From: Lysobacter sp. Root690
GTDB lineage: Bacteria > Pseudomonadota > Gammaproteobacteria > Xanthomonadales > Xanthomonadaceae
Assembly (NCBI RefSeq): GCF_001427785.1
Contig: NZ_LMHM01000012.1
Location: forward strand, 494,445-558,444
Direction: 5' to 3'
DNA: 64,000 nt
Shown here: positions 42,975-51,197 of the stretch, in pieces
Numbering within the stretch: the first letter of the stretch is position 1
Layout of the letters: each line of letters opens with the position of its first letter
Notes under the pieces: generated by a model
Databases searched by the model: none
Told to the model about the DNA's origin: nothing
Seen by the model: only the letters and a program-made list of their open reading frames with translations
Position numbers and translations under genes: made by a program

Positions 42975-44261
42975 ATGGCCCTGAAGATCGTTCGTATCCA
43001 TCCCCGTAACCGGCTGCTCGCCTGGGCCGAGGACCGGCTGCCGCTGATTTCGTTCGTCGCCGCCCACACCAGCCGCTACTACGCGCCGAAGAACTTCAAC
43101 GTTTGGTACTACTTCGGCGTGCTCGCACTGGTGACGCTGGTCAACCAGCTGGTGACCGGCATCTTTCTGGCGATGCACTTCAAGCCGTCGTCAGCGGATG
43201 CCTTTGCATCCGTCGAATACATCATGCGCGACGTGGAGTGGGGCTGGCTTATCCGCTACATGCACTCCACCGGCGCGTCATTGTTCTTCGTGGTGATCTA
43301 TTGCCACATGCTGCGCGGTCTGATGTACGGGTCATACAAGCGGCCGCGCGAACTGGTGTGGCTGCTCGGCATGGCGATTTACCTGGTCCTGATGGCCGAA
43401 GCCTTCGTGGGCTATGTATTGCCTTGGGGCCAGATGTCGTTCTGGGGAGCGAAGGTGATCATTTCGCTGTTCGGTGCGATACCGGTGATCGGCGAAAGTC
43501 TCTCGCATTGGATCATGGGCGACTATGTCCCCGGTGACGCCACGCTCAATCGGTTCTTCGCGCTGCATGTGGTGGCGCTGCCGCTCGTGCTGTTGCTGCT
43601 GGTGACCGTGCATATCCTGGCGCTGCACGAAGTGGGATCGAACAATCCCGATGGCATCGAAATACACGACAAGCTGGGACGCGACGGCAAGCCGCTGGAT
43701 GGTATTCCTTTCCATCCGTACTATTCGGTCGAGGACTTTCTCAGCACCGTGGTATTTCTGTTGGTGGCCGCATTCCTGATCTTCTTCGCTCCCACCGTGG
43801 GCGGACTGTTTCTGGAGCACGACAACTTCATCGAAGCCAATCCGCTGGTAACGCCGGAGCACATCAAGCCGGTGTGGTATTTCACGCCGTACTACGCGAT
43901 GTTGCGCGTGGTGCCGGACAAGGTCCTCGGCATCGTGACCATGCTGCTGGCCATTGTGGCGCTCTTCCTGCTGCCATGGCTGGACCGCGGCAAGGTCAAG
44001 TCGATTCGCTATCGGGGTCGCGGCTACCAGGTCGCATTGGGTGTCTTCGTCGTATCGTTCGTACTGCTGGGACTGATCGGCATCGGCGCGATCGCGGACG
44101 TACTGCCTCGGCTGCTCGGCCCCGGCGTCGACGTCAATCAGGTGGAGAACTGGATCGGCCGCGTACTGTTGGGCGGCTACTTCGGGTTCTTCGCATTCGT
44201 GTGGGTGTACACCCGCTTCGGTATTGAGCGCACACGGCCGGTTCCAGAGCGCGTTACCTAG
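42975..44261 (+). CDS. Cytochrome b of the bc1 type, orphan copy
   Basis: 428 residues with about nine membrane helices, full-length for bacterial PetB. Heme-ligand histidine pairs are visible in helix B (MHSTGASLFFVVIYCHMLRG region) and helix D (FFALHVVALPLVLLLLVTVH). The quinol-site PEWY is replaced by VTPEHIKPVWYF, which keeps the PxxW-type loop (PVWYF). It would move electrons between quinol and partner proteins. No Rieske iron-sulfur protein or cytochrome c1 gene is adjacent, so this is not the housekeeping petABC operon. Neighbours are ohr and, convergently, ETF-ubiquinone oxidoreductase. Confidence 0.9.
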   Translation: MALKIVRIHPRNRLLAWAEDRLPLISFVAAHTSRYYAPKNFNVWYYFGVLALVTLVNQLVTGIFLAMHFKPSSADAFASVEYIMRDVEWGWLIRYMHSTGASLFFVVIYCHMLRGLMYGSYKRPRELVWLLGMAIYLVLMAEAFVGYVLPWGQMSFWGAKVIISLFGAIPVIGESLSHWIMGDYVPGDATLNRFFALHVVALPLVLLLLVTVHILALHEVGSNNPDGIEIHDKLGRDGKPLDGIPFHPYYSVEDFLSTVVFLLVAAFLIFFAPTVGGLFLEHDNFIEANPLVTPEHIKPVWYFTPYYAMLRVVPDKVLGIVTMLLAIVALFLLPWLDRGKVKSIRYRGRGYQVALGVFVVSFVLLGLIGIGAIADVLPRLLGPGVDVNQVENWIGRVLLGGYFGFFAFVWVYTRFGIERTRPVPERVT

Positions 44262-44342
44262 CAAGCGCCACCGATTACGGATGCCGGAATGCGGCGGCTA
44301 GACGAAGTGGTCGACGATCGAACACCCATTGATACCCGTGTG

Positions 44343-46028
44343 CTACATGCCAGCATAGTTGGGGCCATCGCCACCGCGCGGCGGGACCCAGACGATGTTC
44401 TGAGTAGGGTCCTTGATGTCGCAGGTCTTGCAATGCACGCAGTTGCCGGCGTTGATCTGCAGCCGAGGCGCGTTCTCCTCCACGCCGACGAATTCGTACA
44501 CCGCCGCGGGGCAGTAGCGCGCTTCCGGTCCGGCGTAGCGCGCCAGGTTCACCTCGGTCGGCACGCTGTCGTCCTTCAAGGTCAGATGCGAAGCCTGGTT
44601 TTCATCGTGATGGGTGCTGGATAAAAACACCGAGCTCAGTCGATCGAAGGTCAGCACGCCGTCGGGTTTTGGGTATGCGATCGGCGGGTGTCGGGACGCA
44701 GGCTGCAGACAGGCGTGGTCGGGAACGCGGTGATGGATGGTCCACGGCGGATTGCGGATGCCCAGCTTCGGCAGAAGCCACTGTTCGACACCCGTCATCA
44801 ATGTGGCGTACGTGCGGCCATGCTTGAACCATTGCTTGAAGTTCTTCGATCGCATCAGTTCGGCGTGCAGCCAGCTGTTTTCGAAGGCTCGCGGATACTC
44901 CGCCAGTTCGTCGCGCATACGGCCCGCCGCCAGCGCCGCGACAATGGCATCCGCCGCCAACATGCCGGTCTTGATCGCCGCGTGGCTGCCCTTGATCCTG
45001 CTGGCGTTGAGCGTGCCGGCATCGCAGCCGACCAGCGCGCCGCCCGGGAACACCAGCTTGGGCAATGACAGCAAGCCGCCCGCGGTGATCGCACGGGCGC
45101 CATACCCGACGCGTTGCCCACCCTCCAGGTGGTTGCGGATCGCCGGATGCGTCTTGAAACGTTGGAACTCCTCGAACGGGCTGAGCCACGGATTCTTGTA
45201 GTCCAGGCCCAGGACGAAGCCGATCGCGATCTTGCCGTCCTCGGCGTGATACAGGAACGAGCCGCCATAGGTGTCCGTGTCCAGGGGCCAGCCAGCGGTA
45301 TGCAGCACCAGCCCGGGTTGATGCCGCGCCGGATCGGCTTGCCACAGTTCCTTGATGCCGATGGCATGGCTCTGTGGATCCTTGCCTGCGTCCAGCGCGT
45401 ACGTCGCGATCAGCTGGCGGCCGAGATGGCCGCGCGCGCCTTCCGCGAAGACGGTGTACTTCGCATGCAGTTCCATGCCGAGTTCGAACTGCGCGGTCGG
45501 CTGTCCGTCCTTGCCGACACCCAGGTTGCCGGTCGTCACACCCTTGACCGCCCCATGTTCGTCGTACAGCACCTCGTCGGCGGCGAAGCCGGCAAAGATC
45601 TCCACGCCCAACGCCTCGGCCTGCCGCGCCAGCCAGCGCACGACGGCGCCCAGACGGACCACGTAATTGCCCGTGTTGCGGAAGCACTCCGGCAGCAGCC
45701 AGGCCGGGGTGGCCATGGCGCCCGACTTGCCGAGGAAAAGAAACTCATCGCGCGTGACGCTCTGATTCAGCGGCGCGCCACGCGCCTTCCAGTCGGGTAT
45801 CAACTCGCTCAACGCTCGAGGGTCCATGATCGCGCCGGACACGATGTGCGCGCCCGGCTCGGAGCCTTTCTCCAGCACGCACACGCTCAGATCGCGAGCC
45901 ATTTCCGCGGCCAGCTGTTTTAGCCGGATCGCCGTCGCCAGTCCTCCCGGACCCGCGCCGACAACAACAACGTCGTAATCCATCACCTCGCGTGGGCCGT
46001 AGGTGGATAACCAATCTTCGGCAGTCAT
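44343..46028 (-). CDS. Electron transfer flavoprotein-ubiquinone oxidoreductase
   Basis: 561 residues, normal length. The FAD motif is VVVGAGPGGLATAIRL, and GSEPGAHIVSGAIMDP follows as in all ETF-QO. Further motifs are FAEGARGHLGRQL and GCDAGTLNASRIKGSHAAIK. The C-terminal [4Fe-4S] domain has RYCPAAVYEF and NCVHCKTCDIKDPTQNIVWV with all four cysteines. It passes electrons from ETF (acyl-CoA and amino-acid dehydrogenases) to the quinone pool at the inner membrane. GAGGA precedes the ATG at 46028. Convergent with the cytochrome b gene. Confidence 0.95.
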   Translation of the reverse strand: MTAEDWLSTYGPREVMDYDVVVVGAGPGGLATAIRLKQLAAEMARDLSVCVLEKGSEPGAHIVSGAIMDPRALSELIPDWKARGAPLNQSVTRDEFLFLGKSGAMATPAWLLPECFRNTGNYVVRLGAVVRWLARQAEALGVEIFAGFAADEVLYDEHGAVKGVTTGNLGVGKDGQPTAQFELGMELHAKYTVFAEGARGHLGRQLIATYALDAGKDPQSHAIGIKELWQADPARHQPGLVLHTAGWPLDTDTYGGSFLYHAEDGKIAIGFVLGLDYKNPWLSPFEEFQRFKTHPAIRNHLEGGQRVGYGARAITAGGLLSLPKLVFPGGALVGCDAGTLNASRIKGSHAAIKTGMLAADAIVAALAAGRMRDELAEYPRAFENSWLHAELMRSKNFKQWFKHGRTYATLMTGVEQWLLPKLGIRNPPWTIHHRVPDHACLQPASRHPPIAYPKPDGVLTFDRLSSVFLSSTHHDENQASHLTLKDDSVPTEVNLARYAGPEARYCPAAVYEFVGVEENAPRLQINAGNCVHCKTCDIKDPTQNIVWVPPRGGDGPNYAGM

Positions 46029-46574
46029 GAGCTCAATCCTCGGCGCGCATCAAGAAATCGGGAATGCCCGCCGCTTGAGGTTGACGCGACTGGAGCGACG
46101 GACGGGTATCGCCATGGTAGGTGTCGTCGCTGTGGCGAATAGTTGTTCGAAACGGTTCACCATGTTGTCGGAAAATCACCAATCGAGCCGGGGTTCCGAT
46201 GCCACGGCGCATTGTTGCGCGATGAACAACACGCTGCGTCCCTGACCATGTCTTTCGCCGCACCGAGGGCAGGCCTAACCTGCGCTCAACCACTCCACAG
46301 TGCTTGCGCATTTCTCCGCGCAGTCACCGCGAGCGTAGTGACGCGCCGCTTCCAAGCTTCAAATGCTTCTTGTCCGTCGTAACGAAGAAGACGGATGTCA
46401 GCTCGTCGAGATGGCTGTAACGGGCATGCACTTTCCATCCGTTCGTGCATGGGACAACCCACGTCGGCGCGGTGTCCCCGCGAAATTCCGATCAGTCGCA
46501 CGGCGAAACGGCGGACAAGAAGCGCCTGGAATCCAGCGCGTCATGGTCGAAGATCAATCACCGGAACCTAGCCA
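46029..46574. other. Gene-free divergent interval
   Basis: 546 bases between the ETF-QO and glutathione S-transferase genes. No supported gene or repeat copy. It should hold both promoters. Confidence 0.4.
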
Positions 46575-47192
46575 ATGAAGCTCTATTACTTTCCCGGCGC
46601 ATGTTCGCTGGCGGACCATATCGTCCTGCAGTGGACCGGCATCGCGCATGAAACCATACGAATGAGCCCGGATGGGATCAAGTCGGACGAGTATCTGCGG
46701 ATCAATCCGGCCGGCACCGTGCCGCTGTTGCTGCACGACGACTTCGTCTTGACCGAGAACGTGGCGATCCTTGGATACATCGCCGAACAGCACCCGGATG
46801 CGGCGTTGCTGGGCGACGGCAGCGCGCGGGGTCGCGCGGAAGTGATGCGTTGGCTCGCCTACCTGAACTCCGACGTCCATATGGCGTTCAAGCCCATCTT
46901 CACTCCGTCGCGATTCCTTCCCGATGAAGCGCAGGCACCGGCGCTGGCCGACCAGGCGCGAATTCAGGTGAGTGCTCACCTGAGGCGACTGGATGCGCAA
47001 TTGCAGGGCAGGGACTGGCTGGTCGGAAGCCGATCAATTGCCGATCCCTACTTATTCGTCATATTGCGCTGGGCCATCCGCAAGAACATCGCGCTGGACG
47101 AATTCGGTAACCTGCTGCGCTTTCTGGAACGGATGTTCGTCGATGCGGGCGTATTCGCGGCGATCGCCGTCGAAGAAGACGAAATGGAATAG
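46575..47192 (+). CDS. Glutathione S-transferase (beta-class-like)
   Basis: 205 residues. The thioredoxin-like N-domain starts MKLYYFPGACSLADHIVLQW with Cys10 in the position used by beta-class enzymes, then INPAGTVPLLLHDD (cis-Pro) and LTENVAILGYIAEQHP (glutathione-binding). The C-terminal helical domain has LVGSRSIADPYLFVILRWA. It conjugates or reduces electrophiles in the cytoplasm and fits the stress-response theme of its neighbours. It is followed by the bestrophin gene after 125 bases. Confidence 0.92.
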   Translation: MKLYYFPGACSLADHIVLQWTGIAHETIRMSPDGIKSDEYLRINPAGTVPLLLHDDFVLTENVAILGYIAEQHPDAALLGDGSARGRAEVMRWLAYLNSDVHMAFKPIFTPSRFLPDEAQAPALADQARIQVSAHLRRLDAQLQGRDWLVGSRSIADPYLFVILRWAIRKNIALDEFGNLLRFLERMFVDAGVFAAIAVEEDEME

Positions 47193-47317
47193 CGGACCGT
47201 TCGTGGCTTCCGGTTTTCCTACGAAGACCAGGCATCGCCATCGCCGGTAATCGGCCGCGTTCATTCGCTTTCGCTGTGTCAACAGCGGGGCCTTCCATCC
47301 GAAGGAGATCAATCGTC

Positions 47318-48325
47318 ATGCATGCCGGTCGCGCATACAAATTTGCAGAGTTCATCTTCTGGACCAGACGCTCGCTCTACGCACTGACTGCATTCAACAT
47401 CGTGCTCGTTGTTCTCTATCAGGTCGTTGGTCTCAAGTGGCTGGCCATTCCGTGGGGAGTTGCGTTCATGCTGGGAACGGCAGTCGCGCTCATGGCGGGC
47501 TTCAAGAGCACCCAGACCTACAACAGGACCTGGGAAGCGCAGCAGGTCTGGGCGTCCATCGCCGGCACGAGCCGTGTCTGGGGCACGATGAGCAGGGACT
47601 TGTTGACGGTCGACAACGATTCCAGACGCCTGGTTTATCGCCATCTGGCGTGGCTGACGGCGCTGCGCTATCAGATGCGCGACAGCAAGGCGTGGGAAAC
47701 CCTCAAGAAGGAGCCCAACGCGGAGTACCTGGAAAAATACGGCGTCCCGGAAAAATCCAGCGCCTTGGAAGCGGAGATCGCGAAATACGTTTCGCTCGAA
47801 GAAAGGGGCCGGATCCTGATGGTCGCTAGCAAAGCGACGCAGGTCATCAGCCTGCAAAGCGAAGCGCTCAGGACAATGTTCGGCTCGGGGGTCATTCCGG
47901 CCAATGTCTTCTTCGAGTTGCAGAAGCTGCTCAAGGAATTTCAGGACCTTCAGGCAAAGAGCGAGCGGATCAAGAATTATCCGTATCCGAGGCAGTACGC
48001 CATCATCAATTCGATATTCGTCAGGATACTTTGCGTCCTGCTGCCGCTCGGAATAATAAGCGAGCTCGAGCGACTGAATCAGTTCGTCGACGGCGTGATG
48101 GCCGGTCACATGGTCTGGCTGGCGGTGCCACTGAGCGTTCTGATCTCGTGGATGTATGCCGCGCTGGATCAGGTCGGGGAGAGCAGCGCCAATCCGTTCG
48201 AGGGCGGGGCGAATGATGTACCCATCTCGCAAATATGCGCGTCGATCGAAATCGATCTGAGGCAGTTGCTGGGCGAGAACGGCATGCCGATCGACGCCGG
48301 CCCGACCAGTCCTATCGTGATGTGA
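47318..48325 (+). CDS. Bestrophin family (UPF0187) ion channel protein
   Basis: 335 residues. Two hydrophobic hairpins (SLYALTAFNIVLVVLYQVV and AIPWGVAFMLGTAVALMAG; later RILCVLLPLGIISELERL and WLAVPLSVLISWMYAALDQ) and a long soluble helical part between them fit bacterial bestrophins. The signatures are FKSTQTYNRTWEA near residue 62 and ANPFEGGANDVPISQICASI near the end. Bacterial members form pentameric inner-membrane channels. GAAGGAGATC is an excellent ribosome-binding site. The NmrA gene starts 17 bases after its stop. Confidence 0.9.
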   Translation: MHAGRAYKFAEFIFWTRRSLYALTAFNIVLVVLYQVVGLKWLAIPWGVAFMLGTAVALMAGFKSTQTYNRTWEAQQVWASIAGTSRVWGTMSRDLLTVDNDSRRLVYRHLAWLTALRYQMRDSKAWETLKKEPNAEYLEKYGVPEKSSALEAEIAKYVSLEERGRILMVASKATQVISLQSEALRTMFGSGVIPANVFFELQKLLKEFQDLQAKSERIKNYPYPRQYAIINSIFVRILCVLLPLGIISELERLNQFVDGVMAGHMVWLAVPLSVLISWMYAALDQVGESSANPFEGGANDVPISQICASIEIDLRQLLGENGMPIDAGPTSPIVM

Positions 48326-48342
48326 TCAGGCGAGGCCAAGAC

Positions 48343-49146
48343 ATGAAGATTGCAGTAATCGGTGGAAACGGCCTCATCGGATCCAAGCTCGTGGCGCGAC
48401 TGAGATTGCGTGGGCACGAGGTGATTGCCGCGTCCCGCAGATCCGGCGTGAATACCATTACGGGCGAGGGCTTGAATGAAGCATTGAGGGACGTGCACAC
48501 CGTTGTGGACGTGTCCAATGCGTCTTCATTCGTCGATCCGGAGGTGTCGGACTTCTTTCGACGATCGACTGAGAATCTGCTCGCTGCCGGCGGACGCGCC
48601 GGCGTTTCCCATCATCTGGCGCTTTCGGTGGTCGGAACGCAGCGCCTGCGGACAAGCGCGTATTTCCGTGCGAAGGAAATACAGGAAAGCCTGGTGAGAC
48701 GCTCGAACCTGCCGCATACCTTGGTGCAATCGACACAGTTCTTCGAATTCATGGCCAACATCATCCCGGCAGGCAGTGGTGGGGAGAGCGTCCATCTATC
48801 ACCTGCCTTGGTCCAGCCGGTGGCCGCCGACGACGTAGCCGAGTTGCTGGTCGATCTGGCGCTGATGCCGCCATCGAACGCGACCAGCGAGATTGCCGGA
48901 CCGGATTCCTACCGGCTATGCGATCTCGTTCAATGGGTCATGTACAGCTATCAGGACGACAGGCCGGTCATGGCGGATACGGCGGCGAGCTATTACGGCG
49001 CGATTCTGGATGATCACACGCTCACCCCAGGGCCTGGCGCGCTGATGGCCAAAACCCATTTCAGGGACTGGCTGGATGGGTATCTGTCCGGATCGCGGCA
49101 GATACCTCATGTCAATCACCCCAATCCCATGGCTCGTACGCGTTAG
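48343..49146 (+). CDS. NmrA-type NAD(P)-binding protein, paralogue
   Basis: 267 residues. Rossmann motif GGNGLIGSKLV, LSVVGTQRL and YFRAKEIQESLVRRS mirror the gene at 41567, as do STQFFEF and LSPALVQPVAADDVAEL. The two are clearly paralogues with about half of the residues alike by eye. The C-terminus is longer here (NHPNPMARTR). It follows the bestrophin gene by 17 bases and is probably co-transcribed with it. Confidence 0.85.
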   Translation: MKIAVIGGNGLIGSKLVARLRLRGHEVIAASRRSGVNTITGEGLNEALRDVHTVVDVSNASSFVDPEVSDFFRRSTENLLAAGGRAGVSHHLALSVVGTQRLRTSAYFRAKEIQESLVRRSNLPHTLVQSTQFFEFMANIIPAGSGGESVHLSPALVQPVAADDVAELLVDLALMPPSNATSEIAGPDSYRLCDLVQWVMYSYQDDRPVMADTAASYYGAILDDHTLTPGPGALMAKTHFRDWLDGYLSGSRQIPHVNHPNPMARTR

Positions 49147-49243
49147 TCATCGCCCGCACGAAAATTTGACCCTACCTCGCCGAGTGCGCGCGGCTACACG
49201 CGTTCGTTCGCAAACGACATCAACCAAGATGAGGAACTTCGAA

Positions 49244-50020
49244 ATGAACAGGTTCATCGCCGGCATTGTTTTTCTCGCGGCAATCGTGTGCTGCCCGGTT
49301 GCCGTTGCACAGACCGGCAAACCCACCATCGTTCTGGTGCATGGAGCGTTCGCCGATGCGTCATCGTGGAATGGCGTGGCCGCGATTGTGCGCAAGCACG
49401 GCTATCGGGTAGTCGCCGTCGCCAATCCACTGCGGGGCGTCGGTAGCGATGCGGGCTACCTGGGCGACATCGTCGACTCGATCGACACTCCCGTCGTTCT
49501 GGTGGGGCATTCCTATGGCGGCTTGGTCATAGGCGAGACCGCCGGTCCCGGCCGGAACATCAAGGGTCTGGTCTTCGTTGCCGCATTCGCGGCGGAAACT
49601 GGAGAAACCGCGGCGGGGCTTTCAGGAAAGTTTCCCGGCAGCAGCCTTGGAGCGGCGCTGGCTCCGCCCGTCGCGTTGGCGACCGGCGACAAAGACCTCT
49701 ATATCCGCCAGGACAAGTTTCACGATCAGTTCGCCGCGGACGTGGCCGAAGCCGACGCCATGCTGATGGCCGTATCGCAGCGCCCCGTGACCGAGGCGGC
49801 GCTCAACGAGCCGGCTCGCGCATCGGCCTGGAAGCAGATCCCTTCGTGGTTCGTCTATGGCGACAAGGACAAGAACATCCCGTCAGCCGCGCTCGGTTTC
49901 ATGGCGGATCGAGCGAAATCAAGGAAGACCGTCGTCGTGCCCGGCGCTTCGCATGTGGTGATGGTGTCCCATCCCGATGCCGTCGCGGAGCTGGTCCTGG
50001 CAGCTGCGCGATCAAACTAG
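49244..50020 (+). CDS. Exported alpha/beta hydrolase
   Basis: 258 residues with a Sec signal peptide (AGIVFLAAIVCCPVAVA). The fold starts IVLVHGAFADASSWNGVAAI; the nucleophile elbow is VLVGHSYGGLVIGE, the acid lies in YGDKDKNIP, and the histidine in VPGASHVVMVSHPD. It belongs to the salicylate-esterase/MenH-like group of small esterases. The GAGGA site suits the ATG at 49244. Last gene of the plus-strand run that starts at the GST gene. Confidence 0.85.
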   Translation: MNRFIAGIVFLAAIVCCPVAVAQTGKPTIVLVHGAFADASSWNGVAAIVRKHGYRVVAVANPLRGVGSDAGYLGDIVDSIDTPVVLVGHSYGGLVIGETAGPGRNIKGLVFVAAFAAETGETAAGLSGKFPGSSLGAALAPPVALATGDKDLYIRQDKFHDQFAADVAEADAMLMAVSQRPVTEAALNEPARASAWKQIPSWFVYGDKDKNIPSAALGFMADRAKSRKTVVVPGASHVVMVSHPDAVAELVLAAARSN

Positions 50021-50098
50021 TCGATTCTCGGTGTATATCCGCAAATGGCGGTCGTGCTGGCTGACCGCTGTCCTGTGTGCGCTCTAACCACGACGCTA

Positions 50099-50200
50099 GG
50101 CCGAGCCGCGAATTGGCTTCGGCTTGATTACTCGTCCGCTGTGGGGAGCAAGCTAGGAGCAGGGCTTTAGTGGTCCGCTCTGCCCGCTTTTCACGACTGT
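50099..50200 (-). repeat. Dispersed attC-like repeat, long form
   Basis: GCCGAGCCGCGAATTGGCTT then CGGCTTGATTACTCGTCCGC. The degenerate tail TTTAGTGGTCCGCTCTGCCC corresponds to the GTCCACTCTGACCCC tail. Before the head CTCTAACCACGACGCTAGG resembles an attC right half in reverse. It lies on the 3' side of the minus-strand gene that ends at 50215. Confidence 0.6.
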
Positions 50201-50214
50201 CAGACGTCGGCGAA

Positions 50215-50622
50215 TCACATTGGTTGAGGTAGATTCGAGCAATCGCCAATAGTGAAAGAGAAGGCCTTGTCCTTCTTTAGGGCCGTTATCACGTCCAAGA
50301 AAACAGCCTTTGCGAGTGCGCGATCCTTCGTATCCAGATCGACCAATGTTACGAACCCTACGCAGTCTGGGGAATTGACATACACGTTCGCATACGTCTC
50401 TTGTCCACTCTCATAAGAATAGACTTCCAGCAAACCTGGGCGACCGGGCTGGCTGGCGCCTGTCCTGTTGAAGCCGTGTGCAAACAGCTTCCCTTCGATG
50501 AGCGCTACGACCTCATTGGGTTTCTGACCATGCAGCTTAATAGTGACTTGATCCACAGCTGGCCGTGGGCTGCAGCCAGCAATGAAGATCAAGGAAGCGA
50601 GTAGAACCTGGAGGAATTTCAT
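50215..50622 (-). CDS. Lipoprotein, cassette-like
   Basis: 135 residues. A lipoprotein signal (LQVLLASLIFIAGCSPRP) starts at the ATG at 50622, right after a repeat copy; upstream codons are repeat sequence. The mature part has VDQVTIKLHGQKPNEVVALI and a beta/alpha alternation (YANVYVNSPDCVGFVTLVDL, FLDVITALKKDKAFSF). Probably one small alpha/beta domain facing the periplasm. It lies between two repeats with cassette polarity. Function unknown. Confidence 0.6.
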   Translation of the reverse strand: MKFLQVLLASLIFIAGCSPRPAVDQVTIKLHGQKPNEVVALIEGKLFAHGFNRTGASQPGRPGLLEVYSYESGQETYANVYVNSPDCVGFVTLVDLDTKDRALAKAVFLDVITALKKDKAFSFTIGDCSNLPQPM

Positions 50623-50649
50623 ACGGTGTGGCCTTGAGCCATGCGCGGT

Positions 50650-50752
50650 TGGGTTGAGCCTCGAAGCGGCTTCGGCTTGGTATTTCGAAGGCATGGCGTT
50701 TCAGAGGGCACGCCTTTGGAAGTGCACTCTGACCCCTGTTTCTGCCTGTTTC
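50650..50752 (-). repeat. Dispersed attC-like repeat, long form (good consensus copy)
   Basis: GTTGAGCCTCGAAGCGGCTT, CGGCTTGGTATTTCGAAGGC, GCGTTTCAGAGGGCACGCC and the tail GAAGTGCACTCTGACCCCTG. The distal half overlaps the C-terminal codons of gene 50701-51000. Confidence 0.7.
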
Positions 50753-51000
50753 TGGACATAAGGATTCGGCGCCGGCCTCGGCTTACCGACGAATGCTTCC
50801 CCAGCAGTAGACGCTCTGACCCAAAAGCGAAGGACGTCGGAAAAATCTTCGCGTGCGCCATGCACGATGCCGATCAGTTGCTCGGATTCCGGGGATTCGA
50901 AATCTACATGGAAGAACTGGGTAAGTTCCAGTAACCCAGGCGCCATTGGCGCCTGCATGTAGGCTTCCCATTCGATCTTGAGTCGGGCGGTATCGAACAT
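50701..51000 (-). CDS. Small hypothetical protein whose C-terminus is encoded by the repeat
   Basis: 99 residues, no signal peptide. The first 80 residues read as a normal soluble domain (LKIEWEAYMQAPMAPGLLEL, FFHVDFESPESEQLIGIVHG, RFWVRASTAGEAFVGKP). The last 18 or so residues (YVQKQAETGVRVHFQRRAL) are the translation of the repeat's tail region, so the original 3' end was probably lost when the repeat arose or inserted. Family unknown. Confidence 0.5.
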   Translation of the reverse strand: MFDTARLKIEWEAYMQAPMAPGLLELTQFFHVDFESPESEQLIGIVHGAREDFSDVLRFWVRASTAGEAFVGKPRPAPNPYVQKQAETGVRVHFQRRAL

Positions 51001-51197
51001 GCCGCTACTTTCGCACTGGATGCTGACGGTGCAAATTCCCTATCCACGCAGCTTTGGCGTTTTTGTAGGGGCAGCCTCAATCGCGGACACGCACCGGGCC
51101 GCGAGCCTGTGGATTCATGCCCCTTGCGCCATTTCACCGGGAGGGCGCCCGCTGCTAGAATTCCAGCGCGCGTCCCGTCGCTGATCGGCTGGCATCC

